Below, piece after piece: positions 22,361 through 34,199 of a DNA stretch of 64,000 bases. A program made the position numbers and the translations under genes. Where the stretch lies: the NCBI RefSeq assembly GCF_036588685.1, contig NC_086386.1, positions 49,771,878 through 49,835,877 on the forward strand, in the 5' to 3' direction. The notes under the pieces were generated by a model. The model had not been told where the DNA came from and ran no database searches. It saw nothing but the letters and a program-made list of their open reading frames with translations. The stretch comes from Mytilus trossulus. Lineage: Eukaryota > Mollusca > Bivalvia > Mytilida > Mytilidae. Position 1 is the first letter of the stretch. Each line of letters opens with the position of its first letter.

Positions 22361-22493
22361 ATGTGTATCAAATGTCAGAAAACCTCGGTTCACGATCAGG
22401 ACTCTTTGTCCTGTGATTGTTGTTAGGACTGGCAACACTTGAAATGTGCAGGGTTCGGAAAAATGTGCCAAAACAATCCTATTGGATATGATG
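22361..22493 (+). pseudogene. zinc-finger exon remnant of copy A
   Basis: Same MCIKCQK..CDCC-stop-DWQHLKC structure as copy B 7363-7495, including the identical TAG. One residue differs (HDQD for HDKD). The shared stop dates it before the divergence of the two copies. Confidence 0.5.
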
Positions 22494-23083
22494 GTAAAAT
22501 TTGTTCCAAATCTTAATTAGTTACATGAATCTTTTAAAATTGGTTTATTTTGACATTATTACTTGCTTCTTTAATTCTTATATAGACATCCAAGCTTTAA
22601 TTTTAGTAGTATAAGATATTTCAAAATTTCAGTTTCTGTTTTTTTACTAAAAGATTATTTTTAAATCTCATATGGGTATTTTTAAAATTCAGATATATAT
22701 AATTCTTTAAATTCTTTTCATTTACAGGGACTGTACAGTTTCATTTACCATCAGTGTGCATTTAATTTGCAATGTATTATTACCTGATAAATACAATTTG
22801 AATAATATTTTTCATACTCTTCACTCGTTCTACACGAAATCGATAATCGAAATCCACATATCATCGATAATTTCCGTTTATATTTCACGTTTCATTCCCG
22901 ATCCGATAGCATTTCATTATAAAAACGGATGTTGGTACGCGTAGCCTACGATCGACTTTTTGACTATTCGAAAAAGCCGACCGTACCCGCATGCGGATTC
23001 GCGCAGACACTGCCATGTTTTAAACTTGATTATAAACCATCAATTTTGCATACCAATATTTTTATGCTATTTGTCCATTTCAG

Positions 23084-25017
23084 ATAGATTCCCAAACTAT
23101 CATTCACATGTCAGAAGAGGAATTGACAAAGTTTGTGCCGCTGTATGGGGATCGCAAAGCAATAATAGCGTTTAGCAGGGACAGAAAAGACACGTCTTGT
23201 GAAAAGAAAAAGAAGACAAAGACGTCGTTAATGAAAAAACTTCGGGCAAAAGTGAATGCAATAAAGGGAGGGGCCTCTTATAGTAGTGGAGATGAGGATG
23301 AGGATGAAAAAGATGTACGTAGTTCTTTCAGTAAGAAACTGAAAGGCAACAAGAACGCAGAAAAAAAGAAACGTCTTGTGGATCTAAGCTGTTTCCATCA
23401 TGACGGTGATGCATATCATCAGATACGAGGAAACAAGGGCGGTGGCCCTAAGTCGTTTGACATGGAAAAATTTGATACGATGGGACAAGTATTAGACCTT
23501 GCCAAACAGCTGTATTTTCCAAATGGACACAACGCAATGAGAGGTAAATCACAGAATTTGAGATAAAACTAACTGACACATATTTTCAAAACATCGACTT
23601 ACAGTCCACCGTGGAGTCCTGTTATAATCGTTTAAAGATGAGACAATTGAGGTTCAACTTCTGCACAGAAGGCACTACTAGTACAATTGAGAGTGACGAG
23701 TTGCCACCTTTATCACTTCCAAAGAATAGGAATGCAACAGCATCTGCTCAGAGTGGAGTTATTGAAGTAATGGAAATTATTGACTTGCCTCCAACCTGTT
23801 TAAGCAAACCTGAAAAATCAAATGACATTTTTGTCACTAATGATTTTTATAATGCAGAACTTCCGGATATCCAAACAAACTTTGATATTGCTGATTTTTC
23901 GTTCGACGGTGATATTGCATTTGGTCCTAATGTACGGGCAAGCAATGTAAGCTTAGACTCGACATTACCATTAGAGAGTGGAAGTGGTGATACTTTGGAC
24001 AGACCATTAGAATTTGGAAATGCTGGTACAGTGGAGAGAAAAAATATTCGTATACATAGGGCTTCAGCTTTAATGGATATGATAATTCATTTTAAAGATC
24101 CAAACATCATGACTGTAGACATTGATGCCATCATGGTATTAGACAATGGTAAGGAAGAAGCCGGAGAAGGAGATGGTGTTTTCAGAGATTGTATAACCCA
24201 GTTTTGGGATGAATTCTATGAACAATGCACAGAGGGTCGTATTTTCAAGGTACCTGTACTTAGGCATGATTTCCAAAAGGAGGAATGAAAAGCTGTTAGT
24301 AGAATAATAAGAAAGGGGTTTGAAGTCAGTGGTTACTGGCCCATTTCAATTATGCCTGCTATATTCGAAGAGTGCATTCATAGAAGCATTGAATCAAGTC
24401 TGATTGAATTGTTTTCAGATTACTTACCTGAAATGGAAAGTCAGATTGTTAAAAAAGCTATTTCCAATTTCAATGATGTGGATCAAGATGACTTCCTTGA
24501 ATTCCTTGATAGTCATTCTTGTAGAAAATTGGTGAATTCTGAAAATGTCCTGCCAATTATTGGAGAGTTGGCACATAAAGAGTTGATTCAACAACCACGC
24601 TACGTGATCGAATGTTTCCGTTCAGAATTACGACAGTTGCAAGTCACTCCAGGCAAACTACAACAAATTTATCAAGAAATGAAACCAACATCTAAGGAAA
24701 TTTTGAAATCCTTGGGTGTACCGGAAAACATGAAAGAAGCGGAAAGGCTATGTGCAGGCTTTTTAAAAAGATATATCAAAGATCTAGATGGAGAAAAACA
24801 AAAGGCTTTCTTGAGGTTCTGCACAGGTTCAGATGTCCTGCTGGGAATGAAAATAACGATTGAGTTTTTTGAATCTAAAGGGTTCACACGGTCACCAATA
24901 GCTCATACATGTGGGCGAGTATTACAAATTCCATCAACTTATGACACATGTCCTTCTTTTAGGTCTGAGTTCAATTATCTGTTGAACAGTAAGGTTTGGG
25001 TAATGGACATAGTTTAG
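23084..25017 (+). pseudogene. SAM-HECT main exon of copy A, broken
   Basis: Near-identical to copy B 8077-10005. Breaks: a one-base deletion in the A-run after AGAGGT near 23545 shifts the frame and stops at 23564-23566, and a TGG to TGA change ends a second open part at 24286-24288. There is also an in-frame 6-base insertion near 23740. The C-lobe with its HTC cysteine is still present in sequence, but it cannot be reached from the start without the two breaks. Whether short fragments are made is unknown. Confidence 0.85.
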
Positions 25018-26740
25018 AGTTCATATAGTGTAATAGTGCTGGCATTCCAGGATGTTCCGATGAAAATGGACATAAACTCAATGTATGAGTACAGTTCTAA
25101 ATGATTCAAGTATTCTTTATTTAATAATTCATGTTTAAAGGAGGTTCGTGTAATGATTTTGTGTAATGATTTTATGTCGTGAGTTCGGCAGAGGGAGTTT
25201 TTTTCAAGTTTTTTTTTTAAGTGTTCACAGTGTTGAACAGAAAAGCATTTCAGATTTATGTGAACAATTTGTTCTGTGTTTGTTTATGTCCATTACCCAA
25301 ACCTTACTGTTCAACAGTTTTGAGAGAAACACAAGCTGCATTAAAGTTTTGCCATAAAGGCAAGCCACTTGATTTTATTGTATTATTGTCAATATTGTTA
25401 TGTTAAAATGATTTCAGTCAAATAGCAGTAGGTATAACTTTTTATTTACCTTGTCATTAACTATTTTGTTGTTTTATTTCAATTACAAGTTTCAGTGAAT
25501 CTATTTCATTTAATTGTTAATTCCTCTTGCCATTAACGATTTTGTCCTCACTTTCTTCGGTCTTTGTTTCCCATTATTTTTATTCATGCGTAATCATAAA
25601 CATTTTTGAAGATATTTTCTTACGTTTTAAGATTGATTTGGATCAAACTTGTAAATAATTATCCTCAGTTTATAATAGAAGAAAAGTATAATATACATAG
25701 TTATATCACAATATTGTATTGTTATCAGGCAAAAAATAGATAAATTTTCATCGATAAAATGATTTCCTTCTTATGCCTTTTCAGACCTGATTGGCGACCA
25801 TTACTGAAATAAAATGTTCATCAGAATACACCATGTATCGTAAAAATTGATAGGAGCTATTTAATTCAGGTCTTCGATTGAAATTTTGCTTAGATCAAAT
25901 GTTTTAAAAGATGTTATTCGATAGTGGACATGACTTTGATACTTTATTGAAAAACATAGAATATAAAAAAGAAGATGGGGTATGATTACCAATGAGACAA
26001 CTATCCACAAAAGACAAAAATGACACAAACATTAACAACTTCAGGTCACCATACGGCCTTCAACAATGAGCAAAGCCCATACCGCATAGTCAGCTATAAA
26101 AGGCCCCGATAAGACAATGTAAAACAATTCAAACGAGAAAGACTAAAGTTGGTGTTCATTTAGTGTATTTAAGAGCTTCCAAATGAGATAAAAATAAATC
26201 GCTCCTTAAGTAAGAGGAATTCCTAGCGTAAAGCTTCCTAGCTTAAAACGTATAGTGATATACCTGTATCAACTTGATGAAGTTGCAAAGTTGTGATGCA
26301 CAATTAACTGGTTACTATCAGAAGATTGGAAGTTATACAAACCCTATCGCTTTTTTATGTTGGTTTAGACAAAGCTTCTTTGTGTTGGTTTAGACAGAGA
26401 TTGTAATTGTCTACATGTATGGTACGAAGGGGGACCTTCTTCTGTCATATATTTCCTCCTCCTTCTTTCCAATACTTGACTTTTTTACAATTAACACTGG
26501 TTAGAGGCAACCTAAATTTCTTCTTTTTATTTTAAGCTTATTTGCGTAGTGCTGTCCTTTGTTTGGTGTCTTGCTTTATTGTTACCAGTTGTGTTTTTGT
26601 CCCCGGTTTACTTTTGACACTTTGGTTTTCGCGTACTTCTTTACAATATCTGTTACAAGAAAATCTTCGGTATCGAGCCTTTCAATTTATCAGACAACAA
26701 AGACGCATTGCTTCATTTTTAGAAACGACATCAACTGGTA

Positions 26741-26906
26741 CAGTGAAACCTGGTTAAACCGAATCCTGTATAACCGAAAACCTGTATTAACCAAACATGC
26801 TCTTAAGCTCTATCGTATCAAATTGTATGCGTTAAGAACCTGACATCAACCAAAACCGAACCACATATTAAGTTCCGAAGAGGTTCTTTTTAAACAGGTT
26901 TCACTG
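26741..26906. mobile_element. 166-bp MITE inside copy A
   Basis: Same TIRs (CAGTGAAACCTG) and length as 11767-11932; inherited with the parent element. Confidence 0.6.
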
Positions 26907-29342
26907 TTCTAAGAATTATGTATTTACAGCAATTCACAGAAAGGGTTAAAAAGATTACCCCTTTGGAAAGGGCACCTAGCCTAAAAGGTCCAGAGAGCTT
27001 TGCTATCACTTCAGTATGTGTCGTCGTCCGTTGTTACCGTTTCTGAGATATCTGCAAGTTTAATAGGTACTTCTAGTAATGTGGCATTGCTGTGTAATAA
27101 AAGTTGCATTACTTCTAGTTTGAAGACTATGTTGAGGCCCTGCTCCTAGGGCATGATCCAGCGACTTTGAATGAACTACATTTTGCAAGTTACTTTTTCT
27201 GCTAACAGTAAAGGTAAAGGTAATATGTTTGGCTAGCTGAACCGTGAAGTCATTATGTTAGATATATCATCCTTCTTTCTGAGTAGTCTAGTCCTACAGA
27301 CGGATAAATTGGTTTTTTGTCGGACTAGTCGTTTTAGTCCTACAGACGGATAAATTGGTTTTTTGTCGGACTAGTCGTTTAAGTATACTTAACTTAATGA
27401 TGACTCAACGGTTCAGCTAGCAATCAAGCTAACTAAATAGAAGTATATTACTTACACACTCGATCGTTTTGCTGTTAGTTAGTTTGATAGAAACTACTAA
27501 TATTTGCTATCAAGTTACAACATCACGGTTTGTACATCTCAATTTTTCAACCAGTTTGAGGCTCGAGATTATAGTCTAGTGACTTTGAATTAATAAGCAA
27601 TAATCCTGTTCATCAGATTGGTGTTTTTTTTCGAAACATATATCAGTGTCAACAATTTATCTTTAACGTCGAGCTAGAGCTGATGACCAAATATACAATA
27701 ATTCCAGGCAGAAGTTTAACGGAAGGAGAAGGTGAATGTAATATAGCCACATATTGAGGAAAAAACTACAAAATTACGTTTAATGGTCTGGCAATTAATG
27801 ATTAATCCTCAAAATCAATCACAACCTTCGGTTTCTTTTTAATATGGAACCTTGTATAATATCATAAAAAATGATAGACTAATACAAAAGTTATTGCCCG
27901 GATACCAGAAATTCCTTTTTGTTGACCCCTATTACCTAAACTGTTTGGACCATAACCCCCGAATACAGTCCCATCTGGTTAGTATTGCCGAACTGATGGT
28001 ACAAATTAATACAAATCCATACACTTATATATACTCAAGTTTGACTACATTACATTTGCCTTCTTCGTCCGCTGCCTCGCAAATATTACTGTTACACTTT
28101 TCCATGAAACTTCTGTATGAAATTACTATAGGTCATGGGGGTTTTCACATTCAACCTTTTATAGTAATATTCTTTACAAAGCACAAAAATGTCGGCATTA
28201 ACCTTAAAAGCTATCAAAACCTGTAAACAAGACTTTTTCTATTTTTCTATAGTACAGTTACGATACTGTTGTCGGGTAATTATGGATGGTATATTTTGGC
28301 TTTGCTATTCTTTCACTTATAGGGTCTTTGCATTGGATTGGAAATAAACAGTTATGTTCTTAAGCCAGCTTTTGACCTGCTACGGGTTATGTTCTTCTTA
28401 TATATTTTATGATGGTATGATACTAAACAAAAAAAGGGAAGAATTGAGCTTGATATTCATATGGTGAAAACATAATCTTTCAATCATTTTAATTGAGGTC
28501 TAGAGCTGGCATGTCAGTAACTGCTAGTAGTCATTTATGTATAATTGTCATTTTGTTTTCTGCTCTTTGGTCAGGTTGTTGTCTCTTTGTCAGATTCCCC
28601 ATTTCCATTCTCAGTTTTATCAAGATATAGCCTGGGAAACCAAATGAATTCGGACGACTATGACGACACGGTCGTTACATTAAGTCAATTAATGACTTAA
28701 ATTGTAAATTCATCCCTTATTGGAGTAATTGTCATTGCGGTTTTTTTGGGGCAAAAACTGTGATGATTGTAATCATAAAACGGCATGTCGCATAGTAAGA
28801 GTATTACTAGTAATTCTATTCTTTATTACTTTGAGCAAATGATGCTCATCAGTACAATGTGCTTTAGGTATCATATATCACAGCATCACTGATGAAATAT
28901 ATACACACCTAAAATTACGGGTCTTATCTTAATAAAAAAATACTATTCCGGCTTCTTGTAATTTCAATTGACAAATATCACGAAGATGTCTAAACAATAC
29001 TTAATTCAGGAAATGAGAAAAAAAATCGAAAGCTTGTAATCAATTTCATATTATAATACTGTTGATTTTGGAATTTGGTAAAACTTTAATACATTCTTTT
29101 CGGTGTCGTGTACTTCATGTGATGTGGTATATAATCTTACTCCGTGTCACCAGATGATCCCATTTTTTTTTTCATGTTCTATGCTATTGCATGGAACGTT
29201 GCCTCATTGAGGCATGCCAAATAATCCGATTGTCTGTTCATGCTAAAACATTTTTCAAGTTGTATATGTTAAATGTAATTGTAGAGAGATTTATTTTAGT
29301 AAATTTATAAATAAATATAATATTAATAAAACCAATATTGAA

Positions 29343-29662
29343 TTATAAATTTTGTTTTATTATATCCCTCATTTGTAAATAAAGTGTGGCTCTGTCATAG
29401 GGATCTCTTGTTTTTGTCCAGCTGTTTTCCTCCATTAATATGTCAGCCAGGTCCAAAATGTCATTGTCACAGTCTGAATCTTCGAAGTCACACTCCTCGG
29501 CACAAGCATTTAGTTCGACATTGTCCAAAGGTAGTGAATAATCCTCGGTGCCTTCAAAAAAGGTGCCTGGTATAAGACCATTGGACGCCCGTTTATGTCG
29601 CAATGCTTCGATTTGCGAATTCGGTGTGCATTCCATGTTTCAACGACATTTTCAAGCTCTCT
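29343..29662 (-). pseudogene. transposase last exon of copy A, frameshifted
   Basis: Same exon as 14337-14657 with one base missing near 29556 (CCTTCAAAAAAGG for CCTTTCAAGAAAGG), which breaks the frame in the middle. The acceptor is kept; the first codon changes Lys to Arg. Confidence 0.8.
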
Positions 29663-30664
29663 CTGAAATAGAAATAACTTGATAAAAGTGGTGTTAAAAT
29701 GCATTCTCTTCGATTAAAATCTAATTTGTTTAATGAAGACACGTGCAGTTAATAGAGACACATCTGGATGTAACTTGATGAAAAAGAAATAAATTACAGA
29801 AATAGCAATTGCGGATTTTATGATCGCCAAAAAATGTGTGGTCGTTTTGGTAGTACTTTGAGGCGTTTTTTTCTACATGGCACCGTGAAGTAACTGTATT
29901 TCTTCTTCACGGACCTACCTGAAATTATATCAGAATGCATTTATTTTGTTTGTATGACGATTTTGGGATTAATGAAATTAGTAGGATTATTTTCTAATAA
30001 GTAGATGTGTATGTTGTTACGACGCGTCATGCGCTTCTTGAAAAATTTCAATGTCATCTAAAATTACAATCATTGAGTTCCTTAACTTGTTTGCACACAA
30101 GTTACACACAGTCAGACGCCAAAGACTGTCTTTTTCTGTTTTTTCTGGCATGGAACCTTTTTTTCATGCAATTTACGTTGGCCTTTTTTTTCTATTCATT
30201 TCACAATAACTTTTAAGCAAGTAGATTTAAGCTCGCGCTATATCTTTTTTGCGAGATAAAAAGGGGATGGGGTAAATTAGAACAATGCTGTTTATAATTT
30301 GAGAACTTATAGTTAAAGTCAGATTTAGATGGGATTTTTTTTTGAGATAAGAATCCTTATGAAATTCCTGTTTAAATTTCATTTAACCGTTCTTACATAG
30401 CTTTTTTTTTGTTTGTTTCAGAGATAAAAGGGTCAAAAGATAATTACAAGGGCCAGTGGTTGCAAATTTTTGGAAGAAAACATTGCCAGTTTAAGTCTTT
30501 ATGTCTTTACGACTTTTTTTTTTTATATAAAATGTCTCTTTCAAGTACGTTTTTATACTGAAACATATAACAGGTTAAAAGTATATCAAATTAAGCGTTT
30601 GGAATAGTTCTTCGTTGTTTCGTTTTGATTTAAGATGATATTTATATATCATATTCTATCTTAC

Positions 30665-31501
30665 TCTGATAATATCCATGAAAAAAATATTGTATCAGAC
30701 TTTTATCGATGAAGTCGCCTGTGAAGTAGCCGTCTTGCTTCATCTGTTCAAAGAATTCCATCCAAAATTGTACACATTCTTTTCTAAGTATTCCCCACCA
30801 GCTCTCTATACGTTGATTGTGTTGACTTGTTACATAGAGAAAAGCTGTTCTGCTTCCAGGACCATTCCTCCTTAAGAATGACTGCATTTCAGCAATATAA
30901 CTGTTTTCGGTTCCCATGTCTGATCGTATTGAATGTGGTACCCTTTCTAAAGAAGTCAGAGCCTCTACATAAAATCCCGCTACAATTCGTGGGTTATTAT
31001 TGCTTCTACCAACACGTAACCAAATTATAAACCTTGAAAACCCATCTATACATCCGTTGACACAAATTCCATACGGTTTTAACTTATCATATGAGTCAAG
31101 GTGCCATATGTAGTTGGGACCCTTGGATCTATAGTGCCTTCTTTTTAGTTTGCGCTTAACTCTCGCAGCAACGCCAGAAGGATCCAATATGCCTAATATG
31201 ATTCTTACCATCTCCTTTTGAACAATAAAACCATTCTGTAAGCATCTCGAATGCATCCAACGGTATCCATGGAGACAACCAGATGACTTTAGTTGTTCAA
31301 AGATAAATATAGCAACTTGGAAAACATCCGAAAAATTCTTTCGTCTGTACAATCCATACGAAGCTAAGCGTCTTTTCAAAGTTCTCATAGATAAAATTGG
31401 GTCAACAAACCAATAATTTCTTCATATTGCAAACCTAGGCTAAAGTAGGTTGAAATAATGATAGCTAAATCATTTGTGGTCATGATTATTTGATCTGACA
31501 C
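30665..31501 (-). pseudogene. transposase first exon of copy A, broken
   Basis: The DDE core is still readable for about 240 residues with all three catalytic residues. The HTH region is interrupted by a net loss of about 13 bases near 31396 (copy B counterpart 16391-16408). An extra A in the A-run at 30680-30686 shifts the frame just before the donor. Together with the exon-2 frameshift, this copy cannot make a normal transposase. Its ends could still be mobilised in trans. Confidence 0.85.
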
Positions 31502-32343
31502 CTGTAATAAAGTAAGCTGTTTAAAATGTGACTACATGTACTTCAATTCAAAGATTTGTAAACTAGTATTACTATCGAGCATCGTGGGTCGAATGTTAAT
31601 CCTAAATGAGTATAATTGATCACAGTGAATAATGACTGGCGATAAGTATCGCTAAAGAAACGAAAATAAGGTTTTCATTTTTGATGTGTCGTCATAGTAA
31701 TAATCTATTTGTTACGGATGTGGACCCACCTTTTTAAAATGTCTGAATCCGCCCCTAGGATAAAATTTGGTATCAATGCCAGACGGCCGTTTCGTCTAAA
31801 TTGTGGCTAGTTTATACAGCCATAACTAAGGCCATAAACATAGTATTGACTAGTTTTGGTACTCGATGAACATCGTTTCAATATCCTCTCAGTGACGTCG
31901 ATGGTAATAAGATATACCGCCTATCTAATACACCAAAATGTTAAATGTTTATATGTATCAAGTTAAGCAGCAAATAAGGAACGGTGTAATATGATACCCG
32001 TAGCCCATTCACGACACAATAATTTACACGACAGAAATAACATAACTTGAGTGTCAGTGCATTAAAACAAACTAAGTGTACCCCGGGGGCCCTCTTACGA
32101 ACAAATAACCCGTTTACATTGGAATTCATAAAAAAGGAATAAGAATTATAAGTTTCTTATTGAATAGTAACTTCGTTTTACACACTGTTCCTTATTACTT
32201 TTCTCTGAATTAATACAGTCAGTAAAATTCTACCTATGTTAAAAATTACCTTAATTTATAGAATGTTTGTCCGGCAGGATCGCCTTCCATAAAGCATAGT
32301 GTGCCCATGCTATGAACACGTGTAACTATTGATTACAATATAC

Positions 32344-32679
32344 TAACTCGAGCGCACAAGTTGGTAACTCGTGCGCACAAGTTGTGTAACTCGTGCGCAC
32401 AAGTTGTGTAACTCGTGCGTACAAGTTGTGTAACTTGTGCGCACAAGATAGTAACTTGCGCGCACAAGTTAGTAACTCGTGCGCGCAAGTTTGTAACTCG
32501 TGCGCGCAAGTTATTTAACTTGTGCACACAAGATAGTAACTCGTGTGCGCAAGTTGTGTAACTCGTGCGCACAAGTTGTGTAACTTGTGCGCACAAGATA
32601 GTAACTTGTGCGCGCAAGTTGGTAACTTGTGCGCACAAGTTGAATTTTTTTTTTTGCATGGCACTCCAGGGCTTCCGTA
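32344..32679 (-). repeat. right TIR of copy A with palindromic array (about 13 units)
   Basis: Same structure as the right end of copy B: array 32344-32641, T-run, tip ending GGGCTTCCGTA at 32679. The unit order differs slightly, with occasional point changes such as GTGCGT and GTGTGC. Confidence 0.92.
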
Positions 32680-32780
32680 GGTTCTCACTGACTCAAAAAA
32701 CTTATTTTTCCAGTCAGGAATTTGGCGATCTTCTATATATGACCTGAAACACTCAGTTTTACAGACGAACAAGAACTTGA
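32680..32780 (-). pseudogene. 3' part (on +) of the host segment split by copy A
   Basis: Matches 33617-33720 and continues the segment interrupted at 975. Minus-strand frame contains CKTECFRSYIEDRQIPDWK. Relative to the unsplit version, the junction has only one shared G (CTGTTG / GGTTCT), not a 6-bp duplication. Confidence 0.6.
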
Positions 32781-32799
32781 TTTATATATTTTAGTTTTA

Positions 32800-33020
32800 A
32801 ATTGAGATCAATCAACCTAATAACAAGATCTCGAGCTGCATCTATAGATCCATCGATGTCACAATTAAAAAGGGTTGACAAGTCGATGAAATCATCTTGT
32901 TCAGTTGTCCTTCAAGACTTAAAAACAGTGCACTTACTGATTCTAAACAGGGATGATGTTGTATCGCATCATGTTACAGCATATGCGGCTGGTAGAATGT
33001 TACAGATGGAAAATCCGTGA
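32800..33020 (-). pseudogene. degenerate coding-like segment
   Basis: Minus strand reads a short open stretch (DDFIDLSTLF, DIDGSIDAARDLV), interrupted upstream by stops. It lies next to the split segment, in the same orientation, and may be part of the same broken gene or repeat. Family not recognised. Confidence 0.3.
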
Positions 33021-33420
33021 CTTTGATTAAAGTGAGAGGGTTAGCGCTATAGAACTAGGTTTAATCCACCATTTTCTACATTTGAAAATGCCTGTACCAA
33101 GTCAGGAATATGACAGTTCTTGCCCATTCGTTTTTGATGCGTTTTGTAATATGATTTTGACATGTGATTATGGACTTTCCTAATTGATTTTCCTCTGAGT
33201 TCGGTATTTTTGTGATTTTACTTTTTACATATTTCGTAGATAGGTATATAGCGGCGCAAATCTTGTTTGCAAGTTATAGTGCCTGTTTGAAACCATAGGT
33301 CATGCGCATGATGCATGGAGGGAAGTAATGAACGCATAAGATCAAAACATCTGCATCTTGTGACTTTAGCATTATCCTACCCTTTTCCTTTCACATCGAA
33401 CTCTTTGTCTTCATGAATAG

Positions 33421-33720
33421 CATGTAAATTATTAGAAGTATCTATTTCATCGGGCGTACACAATAATTCCTAAAACCTGAATACCACTTCTGAGCAAATG
33501 TAGGGTCATTGGAAGTGCTAGCTAGATTAATATCTTCCTCTTTTATCATAGCAACTGTTGATCTACCATGATGCTGAAAAATCGATTCGCTAAGAAATCT
33601 GATTAAGGCCTGCTGGTTTTCACTGACTAAAACAAAACAAAATTTCCAGTCAGGAATTTGGCGATCTTCTATATATGACCTGAAACACTCAGTTTTACAG
33701 ACGAACAAGAACTTGATTTA
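33421..33720 (-). pseudogene. unsplit paralogue of the segment hit by copy A
   Basis: Carries in one piece the sequence found at 784-975 and 32680-32780, with about 5% differences by eye. Minus-strand frame of about 88 codons (FVCKTECF .. IPDWKFCFVLV .. FAQKWYSGF) ending TAG. It provides the empty site for copy A: GGCCTGCTGGTTTTCACTGAC-like sequence with no element. Whether this is an exon or part of a repeat cannot be decided here. Confidence 0.45.
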
Positions 33721-33777
33721 GCTTAAAAATATCTGCAGTTGTGTCTGCTAGTGTAAGATTTATAATGGTGGATAATA

Positions 33778-34190
33778 TTAACAGTGTAAAAATATGCAAG
33801 TGTTCGGTAAACAGGAAGTTTTCGAGTGATAAATCTGAAAACGCATCACACGGTATAGGTGACTTATATAAATCCTGAAACCAAATTTCAGAAATCCTTG
33901 TATCGTAGTTCCTGAGAAAAATGTGACCAAAATTTTCAACTTGGCTATCATGTGTAAAATCATACAAGTGTTCGGTAAACAGGAAGTCGATGAATGATGA
34001 ATCTGAAAACGCATCACACGGTATGGCTGACATATATGAATGTTGATACCAAATTACAGTAAGGGTGGATGTGTAGTTCCTGAGAAAAATGTGACGAAAG
34101 TTTCATGGGACGGACTGACTGACTGACTGACGGACGGACTGACAGACAGAGGTAAAACAGTATACCCCCCTTTTTTCAAAGCGGGGGTAT
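33778..34190. repeat. dispersed tandem repeat with GACT-rich tail
   Basis: Two ~175-bp units containing GTTCGGTAAACAGGAAGT and AACGCATCACACGGTAT, then a (GGACT/GACTGACT) stretch at 34107-34150 and a palindromic end TACCCCCC.. GGGGGTATAA. I recognise it as a common bivalve repeat; the open frames it creates are not treated as genes. Confidence 0.6.
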
Positions 34191-34199
34191 AATCATCAG

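Larger units (their letters stand above)
976..32679. mobile_element. outer copy A of a giant TIR DNA transposon (IS3EU-like), interrupted by copy B
   Basis: The left end TACGGAAGCCC lies at 976 and the matching inverted end GGGCTTCCGTA finishes at 32679. Copy A is interrupted after 521 bases by copy B plus one target-site copy (1497-17676). Its own sequence is therefore 976-1496 joined to 17677-32679, about 15.5 kb. It carries the same two genes as B, but both are broken: the SAM-HECT gene by one frameshift and one nonsense codon, and the transposase by an N-terminal deletion, a homopolymer frameshift and an exon-2 frameshift. It lacks the ~400-bp SINE insertion that B has near 6700-7115 and about 190 bases corresponding to B 4650-4840. 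It has a 47-bp tandem duplication near 27330. The flanks CTGTTG and GGTTCT do not form a 6-bp duplication. Confidence 0.9.

Noticed and set aside
2083..32340. A simple 15-kb tandem duplication
   Set aside because: The perfect AATTCA duplication, inverted tips and visible empty site fit insertion of one copy into another far better.
33695..34033. 112-codon minus-strand frame with repeated segments
   Set aside because: Encoded by two units of a dispersed tandem repeat.
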